Shown: positions 9,347 to 18,795 of the stretch, piece by piece | Layout of the letters: every line of letters begins with the position of its first letter | Position numbering within the stretch: position 1 is the stretch's first letter | Assembly: GCA_937625935.1 (NCBI GenBank) | Contig: OW569364.1 | Coordinates: forward strand, 62,001-126,000 | Direction: 5' to 3' | DNA: 64,000 bases | From: Tetramitus jugosus | Taxonomy: Eukaryota > Heterolobosea > Eutetramitea > Acrasida > Vahlkampfiidae | The notes under the pieces: generated by a model | Told to the model about the DNA's origin: nothing | The model's database searches: none | The model's input: only the letters and a program-made list of their open reading frames with translations | Translations under genes and position numbers: made by a program

Positions 9347-10558
9347 ATGATTGCCAGTCAATCTCGTCTCCTATTGCTGAGATCGTCATCAATGACGGTT
9401 CGCACGCGTCAAAGTGTTCTCATCCATCAGAGTAGAGCAATCTCAAGAGATCTACTTCTTCAAACAAGTCCTCACAATGAATGTTTTCCCTTGATCAGGT
9501 ACAACAGCAACCAAAACCACCTTGTCCAATCACCCAGTGGTTTGATCACTGCTGCGAATCATCGCTCCTTTTTCTTCGCCAAGAAACAATCTCCGCCATC
9601 TACGGAAAATGGGTCATCAGAGATAAAAAGTTCTGAAGAACAGCAAGATCCTTCCAGTACTTCAAGCACCAGCAGTGATGGTAGCTTTTATGGCATGTTC
9701 AATCGTACAAAGGATTACGTAGTTGGTGGAGTCTATGATAACATGAACAGTGTTGTCAGTTATCTGAACAGTATTGGTATTGAGAAGATGGCACAGGACT
9801 CACAAAAGGAACTCATGAACACTCTCAAGGCCACTACAACTACGCCAACTGACTCATCAGGTGCAACTGCAGCAACAACAACGACCAATGTTAGCGCGAG
9901 TGGTGATGGATCAGCACAAGAGCAAGTTTCAATCGAAAAGGGACTTCTTTTGAATGAGCACGATGTATCAGTTTCCAATATGCAAGTGCAACAGGATACC
10001 ACCACTGAGAGTATTGCCTCGAGTCAGCAGAAGGTTGACCAAACTGCGACATCAACAACAGATGCTAACCATATGACTACTGATGCGAGCAGCGCAAATG
10101 CAAACAAGACATTTGTGAGTCAATTAAGTAGTGAAGGCAAAAACTTTTATCAATTGATTGTCAGTTCAATGGATGAGATGAATCAGAAGGATCATCCCAT
10201 TAATTCCATGAACGTTGAACTTAGTGGTGTGAAGAAACTGTTGGCCTGGACTCCCTATTTCAGCACTGTGGAATGGCTGTTCAAGTGTGTTGTTTTTCAG
10301 AGCTTGAACCTTGTGATGAAAATCCTATTGTACAGTAACGCGGTGTCCATGGAGCAAAAGGAGATTATTCTGAAGGATGTGTCTGGCATTGTGGTGAAGA
10401 ATGCTCTGGATCCAATGTCTCTGGGCTATGATCTGCTGATGTATGTGAGCAAGTTGGCCAATCTGGAAGAGTCTCATTCACAAGCCCTGCAAAATCTATT
10501 GCCTCTTCTGCCCCATGTGAAAACAGCATTCAACTGGTTCAGAAAGAAAAAAGCTTGA
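9347..10558 (+). CDS. Predicted mitochondrial protein of unknown function, 403 aa
   Basis: I place the start at the ATG at 9347 because it gives a typical matrix-targeting leader: MIASQSRLLLLRSSSMTVRT is rich in Arg and Ser with no acidic residues. The longer open frame upstream overlaps the divergent Pmp3-like gene and is unlikely to be coding. The middle (about residues 80-250) is Ser/Thr/Gln-rich low complexity. The C-terminal third is hydrophobic and helical, with LLAWTPYFSTVEWLFKCVVFQSLNLVMKILLY and ending in a basic FNWFRKKKA. No catalytic motif is visible. It may be membrane-associated. Confidence 0.7.
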   Translation: MIASQSRLLLLRSSSMTVRTRQSVLIHQSRAISRDLLLQTSPHNECFPLIRYNSNQNHLVQSPSGLITAANHRSFFFAKKQSPPSTENGSSEIKSSEEQQDPSSTSSTSSDGSFYGMFNRTKDYVVGGVYDNMNSVVSYLNSIGIEKMAQDSQKELMNTLKATTTTPTDSSGATAATTTTNVSASGDGSAQEQVSIEKGLLLNEHDVSVSNMQVQQDTTTESIASSQQKVDQTATSTTDANHMTTDASSANANKTFVSQLSSEGKNFYQLIVSSMDEMNQKDHPINSMNVELSGVKKLLAWTPYFSTVEWLFKCVVFQSLNLVMKILLYSNAVSMEQKEIILKDVSGIVVKNALDPMSLGYDLLMYVSKLANLEESHSQALQNLLPLLPHVKTAFNWFRKKKA

Positions 10559-10701
10559 GATTTATTTTTGGCGACTTGTGACATCGGGTAACACTCCTTA
10601 TTTTTATCGCATCATCTTTGCCACCCGATTACCCTGTGAATCTGCAATCCAATAATGAAACCTGGGTAACATCTGGAGAACATCACCAAGTGTAAACGAG
10701 G

Positions 10702-10709
10702 TATAAAAG
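10702..10709 (+). promoter_or_regulatory. TATA-like element upstream of malectin/PA14 gene
   Basis: TATAAAAG lies about 62 bases before the ATG at 10771. A short, A/C-rich leader without ATG lies between them. The position and sequence suit a TATA box for a strongly expressed gene. No other window gene shows such a clear match. Confidence 0.45.
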
Positions 10710-10770
10710 CAGTGTGCTATCCTCAGTCCATCACAAAAAAAACAACCAACACACACTAATCATCTTTTAA

Positions 10771-12897
10771 ATGTTACATAGAGAGAAAGGATCGAGTGGT
10801 GCTCCCATTCTTTCCCTAGCGATCATATTCGCATTAATCTGTGCTTTTTACACCAATTTGTCTGATGCTAGAACTTCTGCAAGAATCAATGCAGGAGCAA
10901 GTAAAGACTATACTGATCCAGCAGGCAACCTGTGGATGTCAGATCGTAACTTTTCTGGAGGAAAGACTGGCAACATTGACACATCATTGTTCAACAGTAC
11001 TCAAGTTCAATTGCATGCTAATTACAGAGTTGCAAACAACAGAAGAGTTGGACTGAAGTATGCTATCGATACAATGGATGCCGGCAATTACACTTGTGCC
11101 CTCTACTTTACTGAATCAAATCCAGCGGCAGCTGCAGCTTCCAGAAGAGTTTTCCATGTGAGCATCAATGGTCAACGTGTTGCAACTAGTTTCGATATCT
11201 ACAAGCAATCTGGTGATCTCTACCTCCCTCTCGTCAAAACCTTTGCTTGTACTCCAGACGCTAAGGGTATCATCGCCATTTCATTTGACTACTTTATCGG
11301 AGATCCAATTGTTTCTGCATTGGAAGTGACCCAAGTAAATACACCTGATCCAGAGCCTTCTACCTCTACACCTCCTCCACCTCCACCATCAAGTGGTGGT
11401 GAAGAAGAGATTGATGTAGGAGTGTCTCCGCTTCCTGGTGCTCCACCAACTTATGTTAGACCACCAGCTGGAAATCCAAACCCAACGAACTTGCCAGTGG
11501 AAAGAGCCTTGTACAGAATCAATTGTGGTAGCACTGTGGATTACACTGACACCAGAGGAAAGAAATGGGCCAAGGATCAATACTACGTTGATCCAACCAT
11601 TGTTGATCGTTTTGACAACATTCCATGGGCACCACTGGAACCTCATCCATATGGTGTTGATGGTTGCTATGACGAAACCATTTACTTGACAGAGAGATTC
11701 CATCCTGACGGTTTCTCTTATCTCTTCCCTAATGTTCCAAATGGCAAATGGCTCGTCAGAGTTCACTTTGCAGAATTGTACACTGGCAATTTCATCTTGT
11801 ATGATCCACTGAATCCAAATCAAGGATTGAAGGGTACAAATGCGAGAGTGTTCAGTGTCAGAGCTAACGGTGCGACAAAGCTACCAAGGGTTGACGTGTT
11901 CCAATCTATTGGACCTTACTCTGCAATTGTTAGAGAGTTTTATGTTGATATCAATGGAGAGAACCAAATCAAGTTGGACTTTGTGAAGATTATTGAATCA
12001 CCAATGGTTTTCGCCATTGAAATTGTTCATGCTGCTGATGTTGTTCCAGCTCAATTGCTACCAACAGGAAGAAGACAAGGTATTGCATCGTTGTACATGG
12101 ACTATGGAGATTATTACCAGAATCCTATTATGACAATGCCAGAGGGTGGTAAATTCACCAAGCCCGTCAGCTATGTTGAGATTGCTGATTACTACAACAA
12201 TCCAAACAATTATCCATTCGCTGGATGGAGAAGCACTCCATACTCTTTCCAATTTGCAATGAAGGCTTACACTTATCTGAGAGTTCCTAAGGCAGGTGAT
12301 TACAAGATTTCACTTGAGAGTAACGACGGTTCTATCATGTGGGTCTGGAAGGACACACAGGGCAAGGGAACACCAGTAGAGATCAACTGTGATGGTAACC
12401 ACGTTGCAACACAAGTCGCTGCTGTCGTCAACTTCCCAGCTGCAGGTTTCTATCCAGTTCTCTTGTACTACTTCAACGGTAATATCAACTGTGCTTTGAG
12501 AATTTATTGGATGACACCAGATGATGACTGGAGCACCTATATTCCATACAGAAACGCTGGTCGTGTCATTGCACCAGAATTCTGGTCCTATGATCCTGCT
12601 GTCATCACTCCAGTCGTCACTGCTGTCAATCCAAACCATGGTCCAGTTGGCGGTGGCAATGTTATTACGGTTACTGGTGCCGGTTTCAGTGATAGAAAGA
12701 ACACAAAGTGCAGATTCAACCATCCAGGCAAGGGATCCACTTATTCGGCTGCCACTTATGATATCACTGGCAGCAATGTTTCTTGTACTGTTCCAGAAAT
12801 GTTGGGAGGTATGGGAAGTGTTCAAGTGGTCATCTTCAGTACCGCTGGAGCAGTACTCAAAGAATCTAATAACTTCAATTACTTCTTTGACGCCTAA
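10771..12897 (+). CDS. Secreted malectin-malectin-PA14-IPT/TIG carbohydrate-binding protein
   Basis: Intact 708-residue extracellular or surface protein. Residues 12-34 form a signal peptide (ILSLAIIFALICAFYTNLSDA). There are two malectin-like domains. The first begins at RINAGASKDYTDPAGNLW. A Pro-rich linker (STSTPPPPPPSSGG) leads to the second, starting at YRINCGSTVDYTDTRGKKW. A PA14/GLEYA-like beta-barrel follows (YMDYGDYYQ through YTYLRVPKAGDYKISLESNDGSI). It ends with an IPT/TIG Ig-like fold (VTAVNPNHGPVGGGNVITVTGAGF). There is no C-terminal TM or GPI-like tail. Malectin and PA14 folds bind glycans, so I infer adhesion or prey/cyst-wall glycan binding. A 5'-truncated close paralogue lies at 18796-20252 on the same strand. 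Confidence 0.88.
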   Translation: MLHREKGSSGAPILSLAIIFALICAFYTNLSDARTSARINAGASKDYTDPAGNLWMSDRNFSGGKTGNIDTSLFNSTQVQLHANYRVANNRRVGLKYAIDTMDAGNYTCALYFTESNPAAAAASRRVFHVSINGQRVATSFDIYKQSGDLYLPLVKTFACTPDAKGIIAISFDYFIGDPIVSALEVTQVNTPDPEPSTSTPPPPPPSSGGEEEIDVGVSPLPGAPPTYVRPPAGNPNPTNLPVERALYRINCGSTVDYTDTRGKKWAKDQYYVDPTIVDRFDNIPWAPLEPHPYGVDGCYDETIYLTERFHPDGFSYLFPNVPNGKWLVRVHFAELYTGNFILYDPLNPNQGLKGTNARVFSVRANGATKLPRVDVFQSIGPYSAIVREFYVDINGENQIKLDFVKIIESPMVFAIEIVHAADVVPAQLLPTGRRQGIASLYMDYGDYYQNPIMTMPEGGKFTKPVSYVEIADYYNNPNNYPFAGWRSTPYSFQFAMKAYTYLRVPKAGDYKISLESNDGSIMWVWKDTQGKGTPVEINCDGNHVATQVAAVVNFPAAGFYPVLLYYFNGNINCALRIYWMTPDDDWSTYIPYRNAGRVIAPEFWSYDPAVITPVVTAVNPNHGPVGGGNVITVTGAGFSDRKNTKCRFNHPGKGSTYSAATYDITGSNVSCTVPEMLGGMGSVQVVIFSTAGAVLKESNNFNYFFDA

Positions 12898-13273
12898 GTT
12901 TAGTAAATAAAACAATTTGTTATCATATTATACTCGTCTGAACACGCAAATAGAAAAGTCGCATGTACCACAGGGTGCATATTATGTGAAGGAGGATGTT
13001 GCTGTTTGGAGTTTTCCACTATTTGGTCATAACTATGGGCACGCCTTCATCAAAGTTCTTCAAAAGGACGGTGCTGTTCAGTTCAGGTGTGCACGATCTG
13101 GTTGTTCCCCATGAAATTCATGCATACAGGAGCACTTTTACCAATCCGTTATCTTCAGGATTTGTCGCTTCTGACACCAGACCAATCAACAGGCAGTCTG
13201 TCAACACAAAAATCCAACCACGCAGAATCCTATTAATAGATCACAACCATTGTTTCCCAAGCAAAAGAAAAAG
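12898..13273. other. Intergenic between malectin gene and unknown helical gene
   Basis: About 375 bases. It holds an AATAAA-type signal just after the malectin stop (12906-12911). Two overlapping short open frames show no domain and begin without support, so I treat the region as UTR and promoter. Confidence 0.5.
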
Positions 13274-15631
13274 ATGAAGGGGGATCTGGCAAATGCATCC
13301 ACCTATGAACTGGTCAGTCAGATTGTACAAGAACCCAGTTGGACCAGTGCAAAACGTTCCATTCCTTTGCTCTGTGGGGGCCAATCCAACACCAATCAAG
13401 ATGACAAATCTCTGAAGAGAACATTGAACAACAAGATTGATTTCTGCTTGCGTAGTGGTATCATGTTTTCTCTGGATGAAGAAGTCATGAAGGGTTTTGC
13501 TATACTGATACACACGATCCTCGATCGTTTCTTGTCCTGTAAACTCATTTCCAGTGCCACTGCTAGCAGTGAGAAGCAAGATGATGCTGAGGAACAGGAT
13601 AATAGTTGCAACAGTCATCCAATCTCAGTTGACGATTGGTTGGTTCAAATGTTTCTTGACAGTGACATCAAAATTAAAAAGTATTCACTCATGGACTGGC
13701 TTGTTGAGTGCATGAAGTACATCATGGCTGAAAGGGATATCGAAGATGAGGAGGAACAAGACACCGATAGCGATAGTGAACGCTCTGACAGAGATGAAGA
13801 CGAGCCAATGGAAATGAAGAACGAAGACGAGGATAATGAGGAGAAGAAGTGGCTGGTCGATGAATTCAAACAATTGAATCAATTGTATGACAAGTGGAGT
13901 GAAGAACCATTCTTTAGTTTTGTGGCCCAGAACGAGGAATTGAAAAAGTTCTTAAAGACACTGTTTAAGTTCTTCCATGATAGAATCGAAACACGAGAGC
14001 AATTGGTGAATTCATATCGCATCTACTCCTTGTCTCTCAATTTGGAAATTGTGAGTTACATTCTATCCTGTGCACCTATATTCAACGGGTCTCATGACAA
14101 GAAGATGGAGAAGCTATTTGTGAGGGTCCCATCCTTCTTTTATGATGATGATGCTCAGGTGTTGGCACTGGAGTTTATTCGTGATGAGTTGTTGGTACAG
14201 GGACGTGAGAAGTACAAGAGTGTGGATGACGTATGGAAGAATAGACCTTTGACGGTTGCTCTCTATACTGTACTCAACACTGAACAACTCACTGCTATCG
14301 TGACTCAGTTGCCGTCATACTTGTTTCCGGTTCATGGAACGATTGATGACTCCTTTTCGTCTTTGATACACTTGATACTGGTCTACCATGGGCTTAACTT
14401 TGACTCTGCGATCCAAAAGGCCAACAAGACAGATGTTAGACAGTTTATGACTCAAGGGCTAGAAAGTAAGGATGTTGACAGGAGGATGTTATGCATTCGT
14501 ATCATTGACAAGTTGAGTCGTTCTGTATTCGTGGAAATGTTTGATGGCTTGAAACCGATACTATGGAGCGTGGCAATGAAATTAACGAATTCTGAGGAAC
14601 AAAGACAACTTAGTGAAACATTGGAATTGCAGGCCAGACGAGCGCTCCAAAAAGACCCAATCTTCGCACAAATTATCATTCAATTCATTTTCGACTTGGC
14701 TTTTGAGTTCAGAGAAAGCTCAGATTTGGCATTTCCTGTTGTGTTGTCTCGAGTGATGAGCGACAAAAATGCCAAATTGGAGTCTGATAAGTTGTCAGAG
14801 TATGTGAGATCATTGACTATCACATTAGAGAACAGAGAGAAGGGCTATCTCTCAAATCGTCGTGAAAATTCTAGGAACAACTTTGTCGAGGCTATCTCTG
14901 CGATATCCTTGGTCCTGGATAAGGCAGATTCGATTGCTATTGAATCTTTGAATGGATTACAACGTGTCGTATATCGTTGCTTATCTGTCAGAGATAGCAC
15001 AATCAGAAAAATCAGTTGGACTCTCTACAGTCGTTTGATTCAAAACCAAGTTCTTGGCGGTATGGAGACAACTCACCAGAAGAACTCATCTTCAAAGCAT
15101 ATGAGTTTGTTTCATTACACATTCTCGTTGATATGCAAGAGGCCTTTGGAGGCATTCAAGATAAAAGCAGGAAGGAAGTTGTTGCTTCAACAATATCAAG
15201 ATCAAACACGGGAGGAACTTGAACTCTTCCATGATCAACTGCTTCCACTCTATCTACAAAAGATTTCGAAAGGCTTTGCCTCGCAAGATACTCTTTTGAC
15301 AGAAGAGAGTTTTCTCTCATTGGGTCTGTTGTATTGTACAGCTCCCAGCTTGATTCGAAGTTCTACTTCCTTTCCAGCCCAAGAATTTCTTGATTACCTC
15401 GAGTATGACTATTTGAACATTTCTGATTCGAAGCCAACCTATGTCGCGTGTTGGTTGACATATTTGGAGCTCCGTTGCGATCATATTTCATTGAGCTCTG
15501 AAAACCAGGTAAGGTTAATATTGGATGAACTATATGAAACTGATGTTTATCAAACGAACCAACAGATTCTTCAGCCACTCGTCTCTCGTTTACTCGTGGC
15601 GGGTTGCTGCAAACACAGAAAAAGAAACTGA
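13274..15631 (+). CDS. Unknown large alpha-helical protein, 785 aa
   Basis: Intact plus-strand frame from the first ATG at 13274 (MKGDLANAS). The frame upstream reaches only a TTG at 13250. I do not recognise a family. The composition is helix-forming throughout, with a very acidic segment near residues 155-200 (DEEEQDTDSDSERSDRDEDE). Amphipathic helices separated by short loops follow to the end, which suggests an ARM/HEAT-like or other helical scaffold. There is no signal peptide or membrane helix. The C-terminus (LLVAGCCKHRKRN) ends exactly where decayed mobile DNA begins, so the natural end could have been altered by an insertion. No evidence settles that point. Confidence 0.72.
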   Translation: MKGDLANASTYELVSQIVQEPSWTSAKRSIPLLCGGQSNTNQDDKSLKRTLNNKIDFCLRSGIMFSLDEEVMKGFAILIHTILDRFLSCKLISSATASSEKQDDAEEQDNSCNSHPISVDDWLVQMFLDSDIKIKKYSLMDWLVECMKYIMAERDIEDEEEQDTDSDSERSDRDEDEPMEMKNEDEDNEEKKWLVDEFKQLNQLYDKWSEEPFFSFVAQNEELKKFLKTLFKFFHDRIETREQLVNSYRIYSLSLNLEIVSYILSCAPIFNGSHDKKMEKLFVRVPSFFYDDDAQVLALEFIRDELLVQGREKYKSVDDVWKNRPLTVALYTVLNTEQLTAIVTQLPSYLFPVHGTIDDSFSSLIHLILVYHGLNFDSAIQKANKTDVRQFMTQGLESKDVDRRMLCIRIIDKLSRSVFVEMFDGLKPILWSVAMKLTNSEEQRQLSETLELQARRALQKDPIFAQIIIQFIFDLAFEFRESSDLAFPVVLSRVMSDKNAKLESDKLSEYVRSLTITLENREKGYLSNRRENSRNNFVEAISAISLVLDKADSIAIESLNGLQRVVYRCLSVRDSTIRKISWTLYSRLIQNQVLGGMETTHQKNSSSKHMSLFHYTFSLICKRPLEAFKIKAGRKLLLQQYQDQTREELELFHDQLLPLYLQKISKGFASQDTLLTEESFLSLGLLYCTAPSLIRSSTSFPAQEFLDYLEYDYLNISDSKPTYVACWLTYLELRCDHISLSSENQVRLILDELYETDVYQTNQQILQPLVSRLLVAGCCKHRKRN

Positions 15632-16608
15632 ACTGCTATCGGTTTGGTGGAACCAAGCAACCTTCAATGTTTAACGTAAAACAATACAAAAAAAAGTTAA
15701 ATGATCACCACATAGGACAATTCCGAAAGTTGAATTTCAACTCTCATGGACCAAGTAAGATGGATGGCCACGGCCAAAAAAGTTTCTCGGAGTTGGAAAC
15801 AAATGATAAGAATTAGAAAGAGAATATTAATTATTTGTACATTCGAGCGAAAAGAGATAAAGAGTTGCGTAAAATTTGGAAACTCAATACATTACACACT
15901 TCGTCACAATTTCTATTCGTCCAAAGTGAACGTGAGGTCTGAAGCAAGAGATAGACGATATCATTTCCTTTGATAATGATCTCACTGAGATATTGATCAA
16001 GGAATTTCACTCTACTTTCATTCATGATTGCGAGTGGTGATACTACAATGATCAATTATCTCACTTACTTCTTGATGATCACTGCTCATCAGACTTTTGA
16101 ATTGATGGTTCATTGACTCAGCAGAGTTGCTACCAAGATCACTGACTTTCTCACAGACTTTAGCATCACTTTTGATTGGCTGATTTATATACTTGTCAAA
16201 TACCCCTTGCCAAAGAATGTAATGTTCATCTTTCGAACTTGCTATTCCTTAATTTTCAACTCATACAGCTTCCTGAGAAGATACCTCAATTGTCTCTCTG
16301 AAGTATCTCTAACACAGGGGATTGACTACTGAGGGATAAGAGCTTCTGATTGTATCAACAATACCATGTTCAGAGTCGGGCTAAACTTTGATCGTACAGC
16401 CTAGCTCATGACATGGAAAAAAGATACTTGCTCATTTTTTGTGTTAGGGTTCTGTTAAAACATTTGCACGTAGTTGACAAGACGCTCAGAAAACACCTTC
16501 AATATTACCACCTTCATTTGTTTGACTCCGTTGACTTCAAAACAGATCTGGACATCCATTGCTTTCCCCCTATCCTAATCCAAGACCCAAATCCGTCGCT
16601 TCAGTGCG

Positions 16609-16631
16609 ATATATATATATATATATATATT
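16609..16631. repeat. AT dinucleotide microsatellite
   Basis: About eleven uninterrupted AT units within non-coding, decayed sequence. Likely length-polymorphic. Confidence 0.9.
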
Positions 16632-16921
16632 CTTTGCTTCAAACAGAACTGTTTTGAATGTCTGATTGTAAAAATGGACATCCTTGTTCAGAAATGGGAA
16701 ACCTTAAGGGATAGGTAATTGTTATTTTCGTTTCTTCTGCTTTTACTTCAAGTAATTGACTTGGACCAATTCTCCCCAAATATTCGCCCATTTAAACCCG
16801 TCTACGAAAAATTATCTCTTTACATTCGTGTATCTGTGCTTGACAATATTAACACCCGTTTTATGTTGCATATTTTTTTGTTCGGTCAAATTTCCAGTTA
16901 GCAACAAACAATAAAATAGAG

Positions 16922-17378
16922 TCTCTTCTTCCATCCAAGTTTTTCAACGACAACATTATAGATTTTTGTTTAACGGACATACCATACGAGAGTGGTGTTT
17001 ATATACTTAACTCACAGTTCTATCCACTACTCGCGCAACACACAGATGCATTCAAAGAATTCTCCAACATGATGTTTTTTGTGACAGAGCAACATTGCTC
17101 CCAGTATGTGTGAATAACCACTGGATACTATTTATTATCCAACCAACTCAAAGGAGCTTAGAGTTGATCTATTGTGACAGCCTTGCCACCTGGAATATGT
17201 CTCTGGTCAACCATTTGACAAATTTTTGCAGAGAGCTTGGAAGTATAGGAACAATAACGGTGGAAGCCTTTCATCCGCTGGGATTCATATCAATATAAGG
17301 AAACCGAAGCTTCCACAACAATCAAATTCTTTTGATTGTGGTTTGTATGTTTTGCGAGAAAATATATCGAGTTGTTGA
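16922..17378 (+). pseudogene. Broken Ulp1/SENP-type (C48) cysteine peptidase domain
   Basis: Three plus-strand frames, each ended by a stop or frameshift, together cover a C48 domain in the right order. First comes an entry segment (KFFNDNIIDFCL, like the L-N-D-x-x-I-x-F of Ulp1). Then comes NNHWILFII with the catalytic His, LIYCDSL with the catalytic Asp, and finally QQSNSFDCGLYVLRE with the oxyanion Gln and catalytic Cys. The triad residues are thus still present although the frame is broken about twice. Cellular Ulp1 enzymes deconjugate SUMO. Relatives also sit in DNA transposons and in Polinton/virophage-type elements as maturation proteases. The surrounding decayed DNA favours a mobile-element origin. 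Confidence 0.75.
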
Positions 17379-18421
17379 GCGAGCTTGAACTGTTTTTGTC
17401 TGGAGATATCGGGGTCAGTCCAGATTCGGTTCACATGTACCGTCGTGAGCTGAAGCAAAGATAGTATCAAATGTTATTAAAGAACCAAAGACTTCTGAGG
17501 AGAGAAGTGAGAAGCAACAACCGAGGAGTATATGCAAAAATTTGGAATCCATTTTTGAGAAAGAAGAGAAGAAGACCTTCACACAAAACTGGTGATTCAT
17601 ATCTGCATTGCTCCTACTCATTTGACAAATGGACAATGGTTAAGGCATGTGACCCAAGTGATTTGGATGCAGAGAGAAGGTTTTGGTCAACATTTTCAGA
17701 GATCCAAGAGATTTGCTGAAGATCATTTCGAAGCTTTTAAACTCAGGCTTAAAGAGTTGAGCAAGAAGATATGTACAACAAAACTATAGATGACTTGACA
17801 GAACAAAATTTCTCAGTGCTTATCCTCTCAAAAAATTTGGTAGATTACGCAGTAGAGGAGAGATCATCAGTATTCTAAATACTGGAATTCGAGTGATAGA
17901 AGTCTTCGTTCTAACAGCCTTGGCTCTACTAATAATGTTACCAAAACAGCAATACGTTTGCTTGAGAAGAAACTTTTCTGTTTTTCAGCTCCCTGCTTTT
18001 TCAACCTTCACTTAACGGTGTTGCTTTTCTCAAATGAAAAATGAAAAATGCAATTAAAAATTCACTGTTACGTAACTGGTCACTCATGTCCGTGATATTC
18101 CAAGATCTTGGTAGAAATTCTAGCTATGAAGTTAATGAGACTGCCGCTGTGTTATAGTCTCATAGGACAACAAAATGATTTCCAAGTGCTGTACAACTGG
18201 TCCAAATCAACAACACTCCATGGCAAATACAAGAACAACAAGACGAAAAAGAAGAGTTCTTCCAGTGTTTCAGAAACTGAGCAAGTGGTCTGATGACCTT
18301 ATTGAAGAATTGAAGATCTCTTGGGTAGCCTTAAGAAGAATTATTCGTGTGAAACAGACGCAATTTGTGATTTCATCAAGCTCATATTGGCTACCAGAAG
18401 GATAATTATATGTAAATTTCA

Positions 18422-18441
18422 TCACTTTAAGCTTAAAGTGA
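18422..18441. repeat. Perfect 20-bp palindrome
   Basis: TCACTTTAAGCTTAAAGTGA is fully self-complementary and sits in non-coding DNA about 350 bases before the truncated malectin copy. It may be part of the decayed element. No function is evident. Confidence 0.8.
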
Positions 18442-18795
18442 AATGAGACAGTAGGTGATGTTGTGAATGTTTTCTTACCTATTTTATCTTTTCCTCAATT
18501 CTTGTCGGATATAATCATTCCTACAAAAATTGAATAGAAACATATCCAACTGTTGTATAAGTGTATTATTGAAAAACAATTTCAAATTTTTCCGGGTTCT
18601 ATTGTATTGTTCAACCCTATCATATATTTATTTATTTGGTATTCAATGCATTACTATGCATTTCTTAAAACATAGATTTTTATTGATTTACAGATCAATC
18701 TCGACAAAGATGATATCTCCTAATTATGAATTGTGAATGGGATCAATATTAGTTTTGTTACGTTCCTTTTTCTGAAAAAATAACATCACAAAGGC

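Larger units (their letters stand above)
15632..18795. mobile_element. Decayed mobile DNA between two host genes
   Basis: This 3.1 kb segment is more AT-rich than its neighbours and has only short, stop-riddled frames on both strands. The only recognisable piece is a broken Ulp1-type peptidase (16922-17378). Short downstream frames (about 17471-17790, containing FDKWTMVKACDPSDLDAERR) may be further remnants of the same element. The segment ends abruptly at 18796, where strong identity to the malectin/PA14 gene begins. I interpret it as an old insertion. Its ends, target duplications and type cannot be fixed by eye. Confidence 0.55.

Noticed and set aside
13250-13274. Start of the helical unknown gene at 13250
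   Set aside because: The codon at 13250 is TTG. The first ATG in frame is at 13274, which I used.
12996-13277. Overlapping plus-strand frames in the gap after the malectin gene
   Set aside because: No domain, signal or splice connection to the next gene could be shown.
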